Shown one piece after another: positions 11,857-23,283 of a DNA stretch of 64,000 nucleotides (the stretch's first letter is position 1; each line of letters begins with the position of its first letter). The stretch spans positions 3,286,001 through 3,350,000 of the forward strand of contig OY755178.1 of the NCBI GenBank assembly GCA_963576735.1. Direction: 5' to 3'. Under the pieces are notes generated by a model. It did not search any database, was not told where the DNA came from, and worked only from the letters and a program-made list of their open reading frames with translations. Source of the stretch: Bedellia somnulentella (lineage: Eukaryota; Arthropoda; Insecta; Lepidoptera; Bedelliidae). Both the position numbers and the translations under genes were made by a program.

Positions 11857-11885
<29 letters not shown>
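11458..11885 (+). mobile_element. LINE 3' end: RT C-terminal region (GHIERM family)
   Basis: A 129-codon open reading (11458-11847) encodes the carboxy-terminal tail of a non-LTR retrotransposon polyprotein. Recognisable parts are CDRVRNDVIRERCGI near residues 14-28, MLRWFGHIERMDD near 39-51, a basic SRGRPRK near 68-74, and RTKWRSIVSAYPNGN at the end. The stop is followed at once by GGCGTGAGTATATG and (GTAT)n. No reverse transcriptase catalytic domain is present, so this is a heavily 5'-truncated insertion. RTE-like affinity is inferred from the GHIERM/GRPRK tail. The 3' end matches the SINE-A tail, suggesting it mobilises SINE-A. Confidence 0.8.
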
Positions 11886-11888
<3 letters not shown>

Positions 11889-12007
11889 TTCACTACTATC
11901 GTATATGTAGGTTTGTCTGTCTGTCTGTTACCATTTTACACTTTTTCTGCTGAATTAATTTATGGTTGGTCCAAATGTTTCCTCCAAAGTCGTTATTATA
12001 TTCAATA

Positions 12008-12770
12008 CTAGTGGATCGTCCCAGCTTCGCACGGGTAGCGTTGTTTTTTTTAAATATCTGAGGTTTCTTTCTTCAGTCCCTGCTTAAGCATTGTGAAATT
12101 CAGCGCAATGTTTTCAATTTATTTAATTTATAGCACTCCCTAAACAGTGTAGTTTGGTGATTTTGAATGCGCTTTAATGAACGGTTCAGTATTTCCATTA
12201 AATAGCAAATTTTGGAATAAAACGCTATGAAGTATTTATAACAATCTGAAAAATAAATCATTACGTGATGTAGGATGCAAGTATGATTTTATGTATAATT
12301 TCGGTGTTTGTCTACCGATTTCTATGATTCTTTTTTTATTGAATAGGTAATAATGTTACCTTTTTAAATTAGGGATGAGTGAGAGGTTTACAAACGTAAG
12401 AGTAAACAAATATAATCAGAATGTTCCGAACTGCTAAGCAATCAGGAATTACACGTGTTATTGTGAGTCAACCGTAAAAGATAGACATAAACTGTTAAGG
12501 ATTTTTTTTTAGATAATTTTATGCAGAATTTTTCCATCGTACATGATTTCTATGTAAGTTTAACCATTAAGGCTGCACACGCGACGGAAGCTTAAAAAAT
12601 GGAGTTACTTCTCCCGTTTTCCCAAAATTTCCCAAAATTCCCCTTTACTACTCTGCTGGAAAGTATACAAAAACCTGCGCAGGAGTATGAAGAATAATTG
12701 TACCAAGTTTCGTTAGGATCCGTCGAGTAGTTTTTGTTTCCATAAGGAACATACAAACCGACAGACAGGC

Positions 12771-12801
<31 letters not shown>

Positions 12802-12940
12802 AAGACAGACAGACAGACAAAAATTTTACTTATTGCATTTTTGGCATCAGTATCGATCCCTAATCATCACCTGATAGTTATTTTGAAAATATATTTCATG
12901 TACAGAATTGACCTCTCTACAGATTTATTATAAGTATAGA
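12008..12940 (-). mobile_element. Non-autonomous Helitron, copy 2 (inverted)
   Basis: Reverse-complement relative of 277-1239: starts CTAG at 12008 and ends with the complement of TCTATACTTATAATAAATC at 12940. Flanks are A and T as expected. It has an expanded (CAGA)n tract (12767-12818) and lacks ~40 bp present in copy 1 (the ACATACTAAATGGCGCC area). No coding capacity. Confidence 0.8.
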
Positions 12941-12988
12941 TAAAAAAAAACATTTTAATGTTTTCTAAGATTTTCACGATTGCACATT

Positions 12989-13353
12989 ATAATTAAAACA
13001 ACTATTGATTTTCGGATATTTTAATCGCGTGTTATTACATTGTTTTTATATGACGGTTGGCAATTACCACCTGCTTAGAAACCGATCATAAGCACAACAA
13101 AGCAAGGGAAGAACACTAGCAAGACTCCAGATAACATTAGCTCTTTTTGTACATACCAAATATTAAACGCAAATGTAACTTAAATTTTGTGAAGGTAGTT
13201 AGTATTAATAATTTTATAGTACTGTATAATGACAAATAACACCTCAGTCTTCCCGTGACCATGATAACTGAAAAGTTTTCGAAATGTCGGGCTTTAAAAA
13301 CAATGTAATAACACGCGATGAAAATATCCGAAAATCAATAGTTGTGTTAATTA
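12989..13353. mobile_element. MITE-like element with ~65-bp inverted repeats
   Basis: The left arm (AATTAAAACAACTATTGATT...ATTACATTGTTTTT) and right arm (AAAAACAATGTAAT...AATCAATAGTTGTGTTAATT) are reverse complements around ~220 bp of unique DNA. A shortened relative is at 38888-39000. The 70-codon reading at 13284 is an accident of the right arm. Confidence 0.7.
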
Positions 13354-14316
13354 TTTTCGTATTAAACCTAATCAATCTGTTATTCTTTCAAATAAAAAAG
13401 CGCACGAAAACCTTACAACAAATCAGTTCATTAGCCAAACCAAACGTATTGTGGTATTGGATTCATTCAACCGCCTTTTTGTTTGAAACCACCTGAAATT
13501 TTAAACAGCTCCTAAGGGCATCTTTATGTCGAGCATCATTGACTCGTTAACGTAAACAGCGTATTATTCAAAAAGTACAAATGGAAATAAGAAAAGTTAC
13601 TTATGCGGAAGAGAATTTGTTCGGGCCCTTTCAGAATTATTTAGAGCTTTCTCACTTTTCGGGAGCAATATTTGTTAATATTTAAGAAGAGTTAATGGTA
13701 TGACGACTTATTTTGATAGTACTTGTAATTTAGCGTTTTATTCACTTATTTACGGTATTAGTTCCCATTGGGGTGAGAAGAAATAATTGGAATCTAAATT
13801 TATGTTTAACAATTTTATGTCAAGGAGGAAACTTCATTAATAAAATTGAATTCAACCATAGATATATAAAAGGTATCATAGCATTTCTATTAATTAAACA
13901 GACTCTTTCTTCTTTACAAAATAAATTTGCATATTTTTTTAAATGAACGCAAACTCTGGTTACTCTTTTTATGTCTAAATCCGTGAATATATGCGTGTAT
14001 GTTGTAACACGACTTTACATATTTCTAACACTGTAAAGACTTACAACACCAACCTGTGTTTTGGGGTTGTAGAACTCTGTTTAATTCAATTTATTAATTA
14101 AGTTTCGTCCTTGATAAACTAAATGCCATGATACAGTACATGAACAATCTGTTCATTAGAGAAGTTTCGCTATAATTACAATACCTACGACCCCAGCCGA
14201 TACGTTAGCTATTATCTGTAAACTTTCGTCGAATATGTGTTTTACAGGGCGGTATTCAGGAGGCCTTGCACGAGATTTATTTTATCGTGAATCTGTCGAT
14301 TAAAATGAGATAACAG

Positions 14317-14468
14317 TATACGATACTATGTAAGTGCGAAAAAGATGGCTGTTTTATACCACGTGATATCTAGTTAAAAGATCGTTAATGCTAGACATGC
14401 AGGTAAATCGTTGTTGGAGACAATTTGGTCGAAGTAAAGTTTTTTAAAGTAAGTAAGTACGTTAAATT
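14317..14468. repeat. Direct repeat, left of SINE-A
   Basis: About 150 bp from TATACGATACTATG to GTTAAATT. Repeated at 14708-14855 on the other side of the SINE-A copy, with both junctions at the SINE ends. A third diverged relative is at 50677-50779. Confidence 0.8.
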
Positions 14469-14707
14469 GCTGTGTAGTGTCGGCTTAGAATAGCACTACC
14501 CCATTTCTTCCGGTGGGTGTACGTAAGAGGCGACTAACGGTATTGGGGCTTTTAAGGGATTTTTGGGCGATGCGGTTGGAGACCCATCACCAACAACCTT
14601 TATTTTACCAACTTTTCCCCACTCAACTTTCCAAAAGTGGCTGAGGAATTTCTAATTCCTTAGCTCTGGCTACCCCTTCTAGGGATTTTAGCCATGAGTA
14701 TATGTAT
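14469..14707 (+). mobile_element. SINE-A, full length, in a ~145-bp direct repeat
   Basis: Complete forward copy with a short (GTAT)n tail. Its two ends coincide with the inner ends of the long direct repeats, which look like a greatly enlarged target duplication. Confidence 0.9.
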
Positions 14708-14855
14708 GTATACGATACCATGTGAGTGCGAAGAGATGGCTGTTTTATACCACGTGATATCTAGTTAAAAGGTCGTTAATCTTAGACATGCAGGCAAATC
14801 GTTGTTGGAGACAATTTGATGGAAGTAAAGTTTTTTCAGCAACGGTAGGTTAAAT
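14708..14855. repeat. Direct repeat, right of SINE-A
   Basis: Matches 14317-14468 through GGCTGTTTTATACCACGTGA and AAATCGTTGTTGGAGACAAT. The two copies differ by scattered substitutions and one small replaced patch near the right end. Confidence 0.8.
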
Positions 14856-15120
14856 GATTCCTGACTGGCATTAAGTAGTTATTTGACTACAGTGCAAAGG
14901 CAGGCAGTAACAGTTTGGGAATCAATGATTTTCTGCTGGATCGAAAATTTACGATACTTAATATGCGTCCCTAAGGCTTGTAGTGGATAAGATGGCTTTT
15001 AGTGAAAAATTGAATTTTGTGCAAAAAATGTGAGTCAGAAAATAAATACTGTCCGTACCATTCAGCTAAGTCATCAAGGCCCAAAAATCATTTAAAAAGC
15101 CTTATTCTTACCCCAATATT

Positions 15121-15532
15121 CGCCGTGTAGTGTCTTAGTGTCTAGTGCTTAGAATAGCACTACCCCGTTTATTCCCATGGGTGTACGTAAGAGGCGACTA
15201 AGGGTATGGGGGTTTTTCAAGGATTTTTGGGCGATGCGGTTGAAGACCCATCACCTAGATCCTTTATTTTATTATCTCCATCTCCTAAAGTGGCTGGGGA
15301 ATTTCTAATTCCTTAGCTCTGGCTACCCCTGTTGGGATTTATAGCTAAATCAAATCAAATCAAATATAGTTTATTCAGTAAATATACAATAAGACTTATG
15401 CTAATACATAGAAAAAAAACATATAAGCTGTGAGTATATGTTTTTATGTATTTCTTTCCCCAATTCACCTCTTACGAACACCCGAGGAAAGAAATGGGGT
15501 AGTGCTATTTTAAGCCGACACTACACAGCTAG
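15121..15532 (+). mobile_element. SINE-A split by a LINE 3' end, plus reverse stub
   Basis: SINE-A runs from 15121 to about 15349 and resumes at CTGTGAGTATATG (about 15427). The interruption (15350-15426) is a reverse-oriented retroelement 3' end: on the minus strand an AATAAACTATATTTG signal followed by (GATTT)n. A short reverse SINE-A head (CGACACTACACAGC) lies at about 15464-15532. Confidence 0.75.
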
Positions 15533-15870
15533 CTTACACAGAGATGAATTTATGAGCTACACATTTCTAGCTTACGAATCCGCCCCTGAATAAGGGAATG
15601 AGTTGAAGTGTACCTCGACCTCAGAGCTCGATCGTGTAAACAAAATTACACTTAATTTGATTTGGCTCTCCATGTTGACTTTCAGCATGTGAGTATTTGT
15701 ACCAAGCTTTTTAAGTTACAAAATTTAAAAGCTTTTGCCTTGAGATAACTTAAAGTTAGTGTAGTGTTTATTGGATAAATTGCGTATACAGATAGACTGC
15801 TTTGGTGGCATACTTTCTAGATTTCATAGGTCTGGGTTATTATAATATAACCCATATATTATAATATAAT

Positions 15871-16103
15871 ATACATATACTCACGGCTATAAATACCTAG
15901 AAGGGGTAGCTAGAGCTAAGGAATTAGAAATTTCTCAGCCCTTTTTGGAAGTTGCGTGGGGAAAAGATAGTAAGATAAAGGTTGTTGGTCTCCAACCGCA
16001 TCGCCCAAAAACACCTTAAAAGCCCCAATACCGTTAGTCGCCTCTTACGTACACCCACCGGAAGAAAAGGGGTAGTGCTATTCTAAGCCGGCACTACACA
16101 GCA
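15871..16103 (-). mobile_element. SINE-A, full length
   Basis: Reverse copy with CATATACTCACGGCTATAAA at the tail end and CCGGCACTACACAGC at the head end. A ~15-bp deletion removes part of the GATGGGTCTCC segment. Confidence 0.85.
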
Positions 16104-16197
16104 AATATTTAATTATATTATAGTCTTTCAAAATTACTATTTGATTTGATTTTTTCATATGGTTAAAATAATAAAATATTAAAATGTTAAAATAATA

Positions 16198-16441
16198 AAT
16201 GGTGAGGGAAAACACCGTGAGGAAACCCACATGGCTGAGTTGTACTTAGTCATGTGACAGTGTATTCGTACAAAACGGCGATAGGCCTGCCCCCTATCAC
16301 GTGAGTACACTGTCCATGCAAAACGTGGGTACTCTGAACACCAGGTGACAAAGTCACGTGATGTTCAGAATTATTAGTACCTCTGCCAACCCCTTCGGGG
16401 ATATTCGGCGTGAACGTTTATGTTATGTTATGTTATGTTAA
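16198..16441 (+). mobile_element. SINE-B (B1), head-truncated
   Basis: Forward copy from GGTGAGGGAAAACACCGTGA to (TTATG)n. Includes the B1 module with the GTCACGTGATGTTCAG half-hairpin and the CCCCTTCGGGG 3' hairpin. Confidence 0.88.
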
Positions 16442-16506
16442 AATAATACAGACACAAAATAATAAAGCGCATGTACTGTAACATTTGTGATTACCTTGTG
16501 ATCAGC

Positions 16507-16812
16507 AAGCGCAATGGCTCAGTGGGTAGAACACCGCTTATCGTGCTAACAATAAGGCTTCAATTCCCGGGTCGAGCCTACACCAATTTGTCTTTTCTAA
16601 AGACATATGTTCTGGTTAATTTATCATTGTTGCGGTGAGGGAAAACATCGTGAGGAAACATGGCTGAGTTGTACTTAGTTATATGACAGTGTATTCGTAC
16701 AAAACGGCGACAGGCCTGCCCCTATCACATGAAAGATATTACCACGTCACGTGATGTTCAGTAGTATTAGTACCTCTGCCAACCCCTTCAGGTATACATG
16801 TTTCCGTTTGAG
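16507..16812 (+). mobile_element. SINE-B with tRNA-like head, diverged
   Basis: The head has the A-box ATGGCTCAGTGGGTAGA and the B-box CTTCAATTCCCGGG. It has lost the middle ~40 bp (short CACATGAAAGATATTACCAC replacement) and its tail is decayed. Confidence 0.8.
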
Positions 16813-17276
16813 TTTTATATTATATTAATTTTTAACTATTTAGAACTGGTTCATTTAATCCTGGTGACCCTAATCAGTATAATTGGATGAAATTATTATA
16901 TTGTCTCCGATTCTCGATAAGTGTACGAATTTTGAATTAAATCGGTCCGTCTGAGTCAAAATCGAGGATTCGTAGTCGGTTAAATACATATGAAGCCAAT
17001 GTAAACGGGTTAAAAATATATTTTGTTTTATTCCTGACATGTTTAAAATTGTGCTAGATAAAATTTTGAAGTAGTTCTTCTTTTGTTGAACGTTTTCAAG
17101 TCCAAATTTAATCATATGAAATGAAATAACAAAGTAACATTGTGTTAAGATATCAAAAAACATTGCCTGTTCTTTTTGTAAGTTTTCGCTTCATTGTTAT
17201 AACGCTTTTGTTTAAAATACAATGGCACATTTTGTTTTTACTTAACCAAGTGTAAATTTATGAAGTTGTAGTCTTC

Positions 17277-17774
17277 CAATTCGGTATGCAAAGTTTTACT
17301 AAAGTGATGCTGATTACAAAACCATTTCGAGATATTATGGTTATAAACAATATTTTCTTGAAATTATATCAATTGAAGCTAAGATGACTGTTATTTTATC
17401 AAAAAACAGAAAGATGTTTGACCTTCAATATTGTTTCAAAGACATACGGTTTTGCAGTTTATCAATAAAATATCGAAAATCATAGGTTTCTTTAGTATAA
17501 TATCGTAATAATTTCATTTGACATCACAAATTCGTGATATGTTTTGCAATCGGCAACATTATTATAAAACATTTCGCTTCATTTGCATGTCGCTACGTGA
17601 TTTTATCGATCAATGACGTCATTAAGTACAAAAGTTGAACAATCTTTAAAAAATCATAACTTTACAATTACTCATTTTAAATGGAAAATATTCAAATTAG
17701 TCTTTTATTTTCGTGTTTACTATTGAATAAAAATATTTAATAAATACCAAAAAAAAACTTTGCATACCGAATTG
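17277..17774. mobile_element. MITE with perfect 20-bp terminal inverted repeats
   Basis: Ends CAATTCGGTATGCAAAGTTT (17277-17296) and its exact complement (17755-17774) around 458 bp of AT-rich, non-coding DNA. No obvious target duplication in the flanks, so the superfamily is open. Confidence 0.65.
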
Positions 17775-17830
17775 TTGCCGTTGGTTTTTTAGAATACACT
17801 GCTTACAAATACGAAATGTGAAGAATGCAA

Positions 17831-17994
17831 TAAAACATAAACATAAAAGTTCACGCCGTTTATCCTCGAAGGGGTTGGCAGAGGTACCAATACTTCTGAA
17901 CTCACATGGCAGCGCCATCTAGTGTCCAGAGAAGGTACCCACGTTTTTGCTTAGACAGTGTACTCACGTGATAGGGGGCAGGCCTATCGCCGTT
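17831..17994 (-). mobile_element. SINE-B (B2), 3' half
   Basis: Reverse copy from the tail through the B2 module (AGCGCCATCTAGTGTCCAGA) to GGGGGCAGGCCTATCGCCGT, then truncated. Subfamily B2 is defined by this AGATGGCGCT block. Confidence 0.85.
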
Positions 17995-18034
17995 AGAAAT
18001 GAAATTTATCACAATACTGAAAATTTAATTTCGC

Positions 18035-18080
18035 AAAGTTTTCCAGGATCGTACAAAGTGGCGATCGATAGTTTCCTACC
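18035..18080 (+). mobile_element. LINE fragment (GHIERM family), 45 bp
   Basis: Match to the codons for CQDRTKWRSIVS-YPN near the LINE C terminus (CCAGGATCGTACAAAGTGGC). No tail. Confidence 0.5.
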
Positions 18081-18501
18081 CAAACGCAAAAAAATATTAT
18101 AAAGAGAAAATACCTAATTGTGTATATTTTTGTCAGGATGAATGGACTACAATTATTACTTCAACTTTGGGCGGAAACAAAGGCTACATTTTTTTTTCTT
18201 TCAATCTCATAATTTTCTTACAATGTTTTTCCTAAAGTTGCGTTGACCTATTTAATTACTTTATTTCAATGTTATTATAAAACAATCACTAATGTCACCA
18301 GAATACACTTACTATTGACAGCCAGGCCATTATTTCACCACTCTGACAAGCCAATTGTCAAGAAAAACTATAACTGCACCGAATTACTTTATTAATATTC
18401 TACACTTGTTTTGTTTATCCGAAATTTTGCCTTAAACGTAAATTCAATTATGTCAAAGGAGATATTTTATTCGTCCTCTATACATTCTCCTATATGCAAC
18501 T

Positions 18502-18621
18502 GGTGGTCTCCAACTGTATCGCCTAAATATCCCTTAAAAACCCCAATACCGTTAGTCGCCTCTCACGTACACCCACTGGAAGAAATGGGTTAGTGCTATT
18601 CTAAGCCGACACTACAAAGCA
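18502..18621 (-). mobile_element. SINE-A, head half only
   Basis: Reverse copy covering the head (CCGACACTACAAAGC at the right) to GGTGGTCTCCAACTGTATCG. The 3' half is lacking, an unusual pattern for target-primed insertion, so probably a later deletion. Confidence 0.75.
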
Positions 18622-18961
18622 GTGTGTTGTTCCACAATTTACTGCAAGAGACTTAGTGTCCTATAGTCATTTTTATTGTAAATATAAATTCACTCTACAA
18701 ATAACTCTCTTATGAAGCCCCTATTTAGTTATGGTCTATCGCCCCGCCAATATCGATTCAGAGTGAGACAGACGAACAAGCATTGCGCCTTGTGAGGTGA
18801 GGTTTATTTGCTAATATAATTACACTCTGTTAGGTTTCGCAGCCGTCCATCGCATGTCAATACATTAGGGTGCTGCGCTCATAAAATTTTACGGGCCTAA
18901 TACTTTTAACGTTCAGACAAACGGAGCGATAAATAGATACGATACATGAAACCATACTGTC

Positions 18962-19290
18962 TTGCATACATACATATACATACATATTCTCACGCCGTTA
19001 GTTCCCATTGGGGTAGGCAGAGACTATCGATCGCCACCTTGTACGATCCTGGCAAACCTCTCTGGCTTCGTTTACATCCATCAATCTTTTCATACATGCT
19101 CTTTTATTCTTCATACTGCGGACACCTGCCTTATTGAGCACATTTTCTATTTGATCCAAATGTGTCCTCCGAGGTCGTCCTCTACTAACATTACCTTCCA
19201 CATTGGCTCTATATATCTCTTTCACCAATTTACTGTCATCCATCCTCTCTATGTGCCCAAACCATCTCAACATTCCTTTTTCTAACTAAT
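18962..19290 (-). mobile_element. LINE 3' end (GHIERM family)
   Basis: The reverse strand has 91 open codons (18998-19273): MLRWFGHIERMDDSKL at the start, SRGRPRR near 33-39, and RTRWRSIVSAYPNGN at the end, followed by GGCGTGAGAATATG and a (GTAT)n-type tail. It is the second best preserved copy and lacks the upstream CDRVRND segment of 11458. Confidence 0.8.
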
Positions 19291-19970
19291 ACTTTAATAC
19301 TGTCTTGGTTTGTAGAATAAAGGTGCAGTCTTGTTACGCGATTTGTTTTATCATGCATTAAACGTTTTAAATGTGGGAATCAACTGTATGAATAATTGAA
19401 CAGAAATCTCTATTTTAAATCACTGTACAAATAATTTTATAGAATATTCAATTTGAATATGTTTTTTTAGTGAAATCATACAATGACACATATGCTCCAA
19501 ACACGGAATAACGTGACTAAGGAAAATATTTTGCTCTGCATTCCAACAAAAGCAACTTATAGTACATATTTAACCCTCCGAATTGTTAACGATAGTTTGA
19601 ATACCGAAAAGGCAGGAAGAGACTTGTCATGTCTAAAACGTATTAAGTAATGAATATTGTAGTTTCGATCGACGAGCCGTCTTGTTACATTAATTGAATA
19701 AAACTTGGGGAGGGTTCAATGTTAAGCACGTTATTGGGGTTGTAAAAATAATGTTTCTTAATACATTTATGCTGCTTGCCTCGTGTAATGAATATTTAGA
19801 TTGGAATTTCCGTGTAATGCGGTGTATTCAACATTTTTAAATAAAGTAAATGGTAATGAATGAGAGACTGCGTACCTTCTTGAAAATAATGAATGAAAAC
19901 ATCGTTTCGTAACAAAAATAGATTTTATAATTTATTACAAAATGCTTAAAATAAATTACATGAATATGTT

Positions 19971-20242
19971 TTAACATAACATAAACATAAACGTTCACGC
20001 CGAATATCCCCGAAGGAGTTGGCAGAGGTACTAATACTTCTGAACATCACGTGATTTTGTCACCTGATGTTCAGAGTACCCACGTTTTGCATGGACAGTG
20101 TACTCACGTGATAGGGGGCAGGCTTATCGCCGTTTTTGTACGAATACACTGTCACATGACTAAGTACAACTCAGCCATGTAGGTTTCCTCACGATGTTTT
20201 CCCTCACCGTTAACAACCATCATAAATTAACCACACATATAT
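19971..20242 (-). mobile_element. SINE-B (B1), lacking head
   Basis: Reverse copy from AACATAACATAAACATAAAC tail to TAAATTAACCACACATAT. Tail, 3' hairpin, B1 module and CACGTGATAGGGGGCAGGC are intact. The tRNA-like head is absent. Confidence 0.88.
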
Positions 20243-20916
20243 ATGAATATGTTTTCTTTTACATTACCCAACGTATTCGATAGATTCATACTTACATTCT
20301 ATTTGCTTTAATAAATTAGGCAATACATTTTTATTGATATTTATTTTTTCATTGATTTGTATCATGATAGAAAAATAAGTTTATTGTATACACATGCTCC
20401 ATAAGAACCCTTAACTCTATTTAATCGTAAAAGCACAAAATTAAAAAGTCACTACAGATGTACTCGTATCATCGGAATTATTAAATACATCAGTATTACA
20501 TATATTTTGACAAGAACGGTGCTCGAAATATTGTGTGGAATTAAGATATGTTTACACACTCAATCATATTTTCATATCTTTTCTAGTCATATATTTTATT
20601 AAATAAAAGCATGCACAGTGAAACATTTTATGTATTTTTTATATTCTTGCGTTCAAATACGTGGAAATGCACTTCCCGTGTAAACTATTCGGTGTGAAAT
20701 TTTGAAAGAGATTTATTTGTCGACGCTTCACATCACTCTGGTCTTTTATACATTTCAAAGGGTATCTTTGCTTTAGTAATTTGGTTTTAATTGCTGTGAA
20801 AAAGGCGGAATATCAAAGGAATGATGTAATGAAAAATATGTGAGAAGGTGACTGTTAAGTTAATGAGTTGATATAGCTAGATTGGGCTATCGAAATATTA
20901 GCTTACATTCATAGGT

Positions 20917-21045
20917 AAATATACTCAAGCCATTATTTCCCATTGGGGTAGGCAGAGCATCGATCGCCACTTTGTACGATCCTGACAAACCTCTCTAGCT
21001 TCGTTTACATCCATCATTCTTCTCATAAATGTTCTTCATACTTAA
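20917..21045 (-). mobile_element. LINE 3' end (GHIERM family), short
   Basis: Reverse copy of the last ~40 codons, beginning with a decayed tail (ATACTCAAGCCATTATTTCC). Ends near the KNKRACMKR codons (AAATGTTCTTCATAC). Confidence 0.65.
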
Positions 21046-21109
21046 TATTAGCTTAGAGGGGCTTAAAGCTGTGTATGTTAGTTATTCTAATCATTTTGTG
21101 CTTGACTAT

Positions 21110-21247
21110 CGCCCGATTTCTGAATTGAGTATTCAAGCTAAGAACGACTTAAGTATCGTTTTGTCTCATTCAGTTGTTACGATTTCAATGCGACAGAACG
21201 ATACTTAAGATGTTCTCAACTGGAATACTCAATTCAGAAATCGGGCG
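21110..21247. mobile_element. 138-bp hairpin MITE
   Basis: Almost the whole element is one inverted repeat: CGCCCGATTTCTGAATTGAG at the left and its exact complement at the right, with a short loop around CATTCAGTTGTTACG. TA flanks on both sides suggest a TA target duplication. Too short to encode anything. Confidence 0.75.
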
Positions 21248-21973
21248 TAAGTATCTTTTAGAATATCGTTAAGATGCTCCCTATTCATAGTAGCTTTAAG
21301 ACTTTAATTCCTACTTTGTTCTGAATGGCGGTCTTCCTTCCATTTTGATTCAACATTCTAGTATCGTTTTTAAAGAACTGCATAGGGAAAATGATATAAT
21401 TTGTTGTTATTTTTTTGGATCCCTGCAGATTGGTCTAGTTAGGTTTTTAAATTGGTAGAAATTGATAACATTCGAAGACAAAGCTTAGCCCTTGTCAAAA
21501 ACCGATGAGTTTGCCGATTACAGCCTTGTTATTGTAAATCACTGGGTCGTAAAGATTGTCTTTATTCATTTTAATGGGATCTGTTTCCTGCAGACAACTG
21601 AAATTCTAGTCAAAGTCACAACGCTTAGTAATTTAAATGATATAAGTCCTGAAAGTTGGACATGTTACATGAATGAAATATATTTAATATTGTTATTTTG
21701 GTTAGTATTTTTTTTTAATATCATGGTGCTTTGGCTCGTTTTGATTCGTTATCTGTAATTTTTTGTCTCAATATACCGCTAAAAGTGTAGCCGAGGTACA
21801 AATTCAGGAGATTTCCTTTTTGTGGTGATCAGAGTGCCCATTTTTTTTTCCTGGAGAGTGTACTCATTTGATGAAGGCATTTCTTTTGAAAAAGAAAAGA
21901 ATGTGTAGAGAATATGATATCTTAATTAAAAGAACAAAAAATAATTTGCAAGTTTACATAACTACTTTGATAC

Positions 21974-22205
21974 AAACATATACTCACGGCTAACTACCTA
22001 GAAAGGGTAGCTAAAGTTCAGAATAAGACATAGCCAGCCAGCCATTTTGGGAACTTGAGCCGGGAAAATATATTAAATAAAGGTTTTTGGTAATAGATCT
22101 CCAATCGCATCACCCAACAACTTCTTTCAAAGCCCCAAAGCCCTTAGTCGCCTCATACGACCACCCACGGGTAGAAATGGGGTAGTGTTATCCTAAGCCT
22201 ATCCT
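21974..22205 (-). mobile_element. SINE-A, full length, diverged
   Basis: Reverse copy from CATATACTCACGGCTAACTA to the partial head (TATCCTAAGCC). It has the CACCCACGGGTAGAAATGGG form of the second SINE-A subfamily. Confidence 0.75.
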
Positions 22206-23040
22206 AATTTCACTCCCTCATGGGTTCCATTAAAAAATATCTCATCTGAGTGCTCAATTACATAAAAAAAGCAACCTCTAGACGTAGTTTCTAATTTCTA
22301 AGTCTGACAGCCTTTATATGTGTAAAGATAGATAACTAAAATGCGGTTCTTACCGCTATTATACGAGTAATTTGTTGCACAATGTAACACAAAAAACATA
22401 GCATAGTTATCAAAAGTCGAATTACAAATGCGACCCCTATTTTAGATTTCATAGCGCGTTCACACGTTGATGACTCAACAAATATTTATGAATTGCACTC
22501 GTTTTTCCTATTCATATGTCGTATGCATTTTGAACTTTAGAGAAGATTTTTATTGTGAATATTCAATTCGTATTCAAACCGCAACGACCCGAGAGAAAAC
22601 TTCTAAAAACAGATTATAAAGTGAGAAAAACTCGGGAATCACCTCAGAATTTTATACTAACTTCTAAACTAACACATAGATCAGAAACTTTGCAACTTAA
22701 AACTTTTTATATCCGCGTAAGGTTCAAAGCAAAAACTCTCAATCAAAAAGTTAAATGAAGACTGCGATAGATGGATAACCCTCTACTTTAGCCGTCTTTA
22801 TAACATCAATCTACTACATGCTCCTAAGTGAGTTCCACTCAACCCTTTCGACCTCATGATTGAAGCGGTAAGAAAAACATTTTCAAATTGTGTAGCTGAA
22901 ACGAAGTGAAAGGGGAATGATGAGGCGTCAAGCGGAATAAATGGCTTGCCCGAAACACCAACAGCTGTGAAACATCAAGGCACGCGTCACTCGACGTCAG
23001 TTAACGAACGGACTTTGCTCTGACCGCACGCCCACACTAC

Positions 23041-23283
23041 ACCTTTCTCATCAACCAATCAGAAGTCAGTAAGCGATATTCCGACCAATCACTATGCGGT
23101 CCTATTGAAATGTCAAATTTGACAGTCCATTTACGCGGTTCGGAAAATGGAACTTTATTTTGAAAATGAAATACAGATAGTAGAAGACAATAAAGATAAA
23201 ATGGGAATGGATCGACTTGTATGCTTTTAGAGAAGTGAAAACTTTTAAAAGTTTCATAAGCTTACATCCGTGTGTTTTGAACA
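23041..23283 (+). promoter_or_regulatory. Candidate promoter and 5' UTR of the eva-1-like gene
   Basis: Upstream of the start codon lie two CCAAT boxes (23055-23059 and 23085-23089) and an arthropod initiator-like TCAGT (23066-23070) between them. The tract from about 22980 to 23100 is GC-richer than its surroundings, has a GACGTCAG CRE-like half near 22995, and is free of recognised repeats. No TATA box at the expected spacing. The transcription start is inferred and not proven. Confidence 0.4.

Noticed and set aside
22555..22758. 67-codon basic reading just upstream of exon 1
   Set aside because: Lysine/arginine-rich by AT bias, no domain and no splice support.
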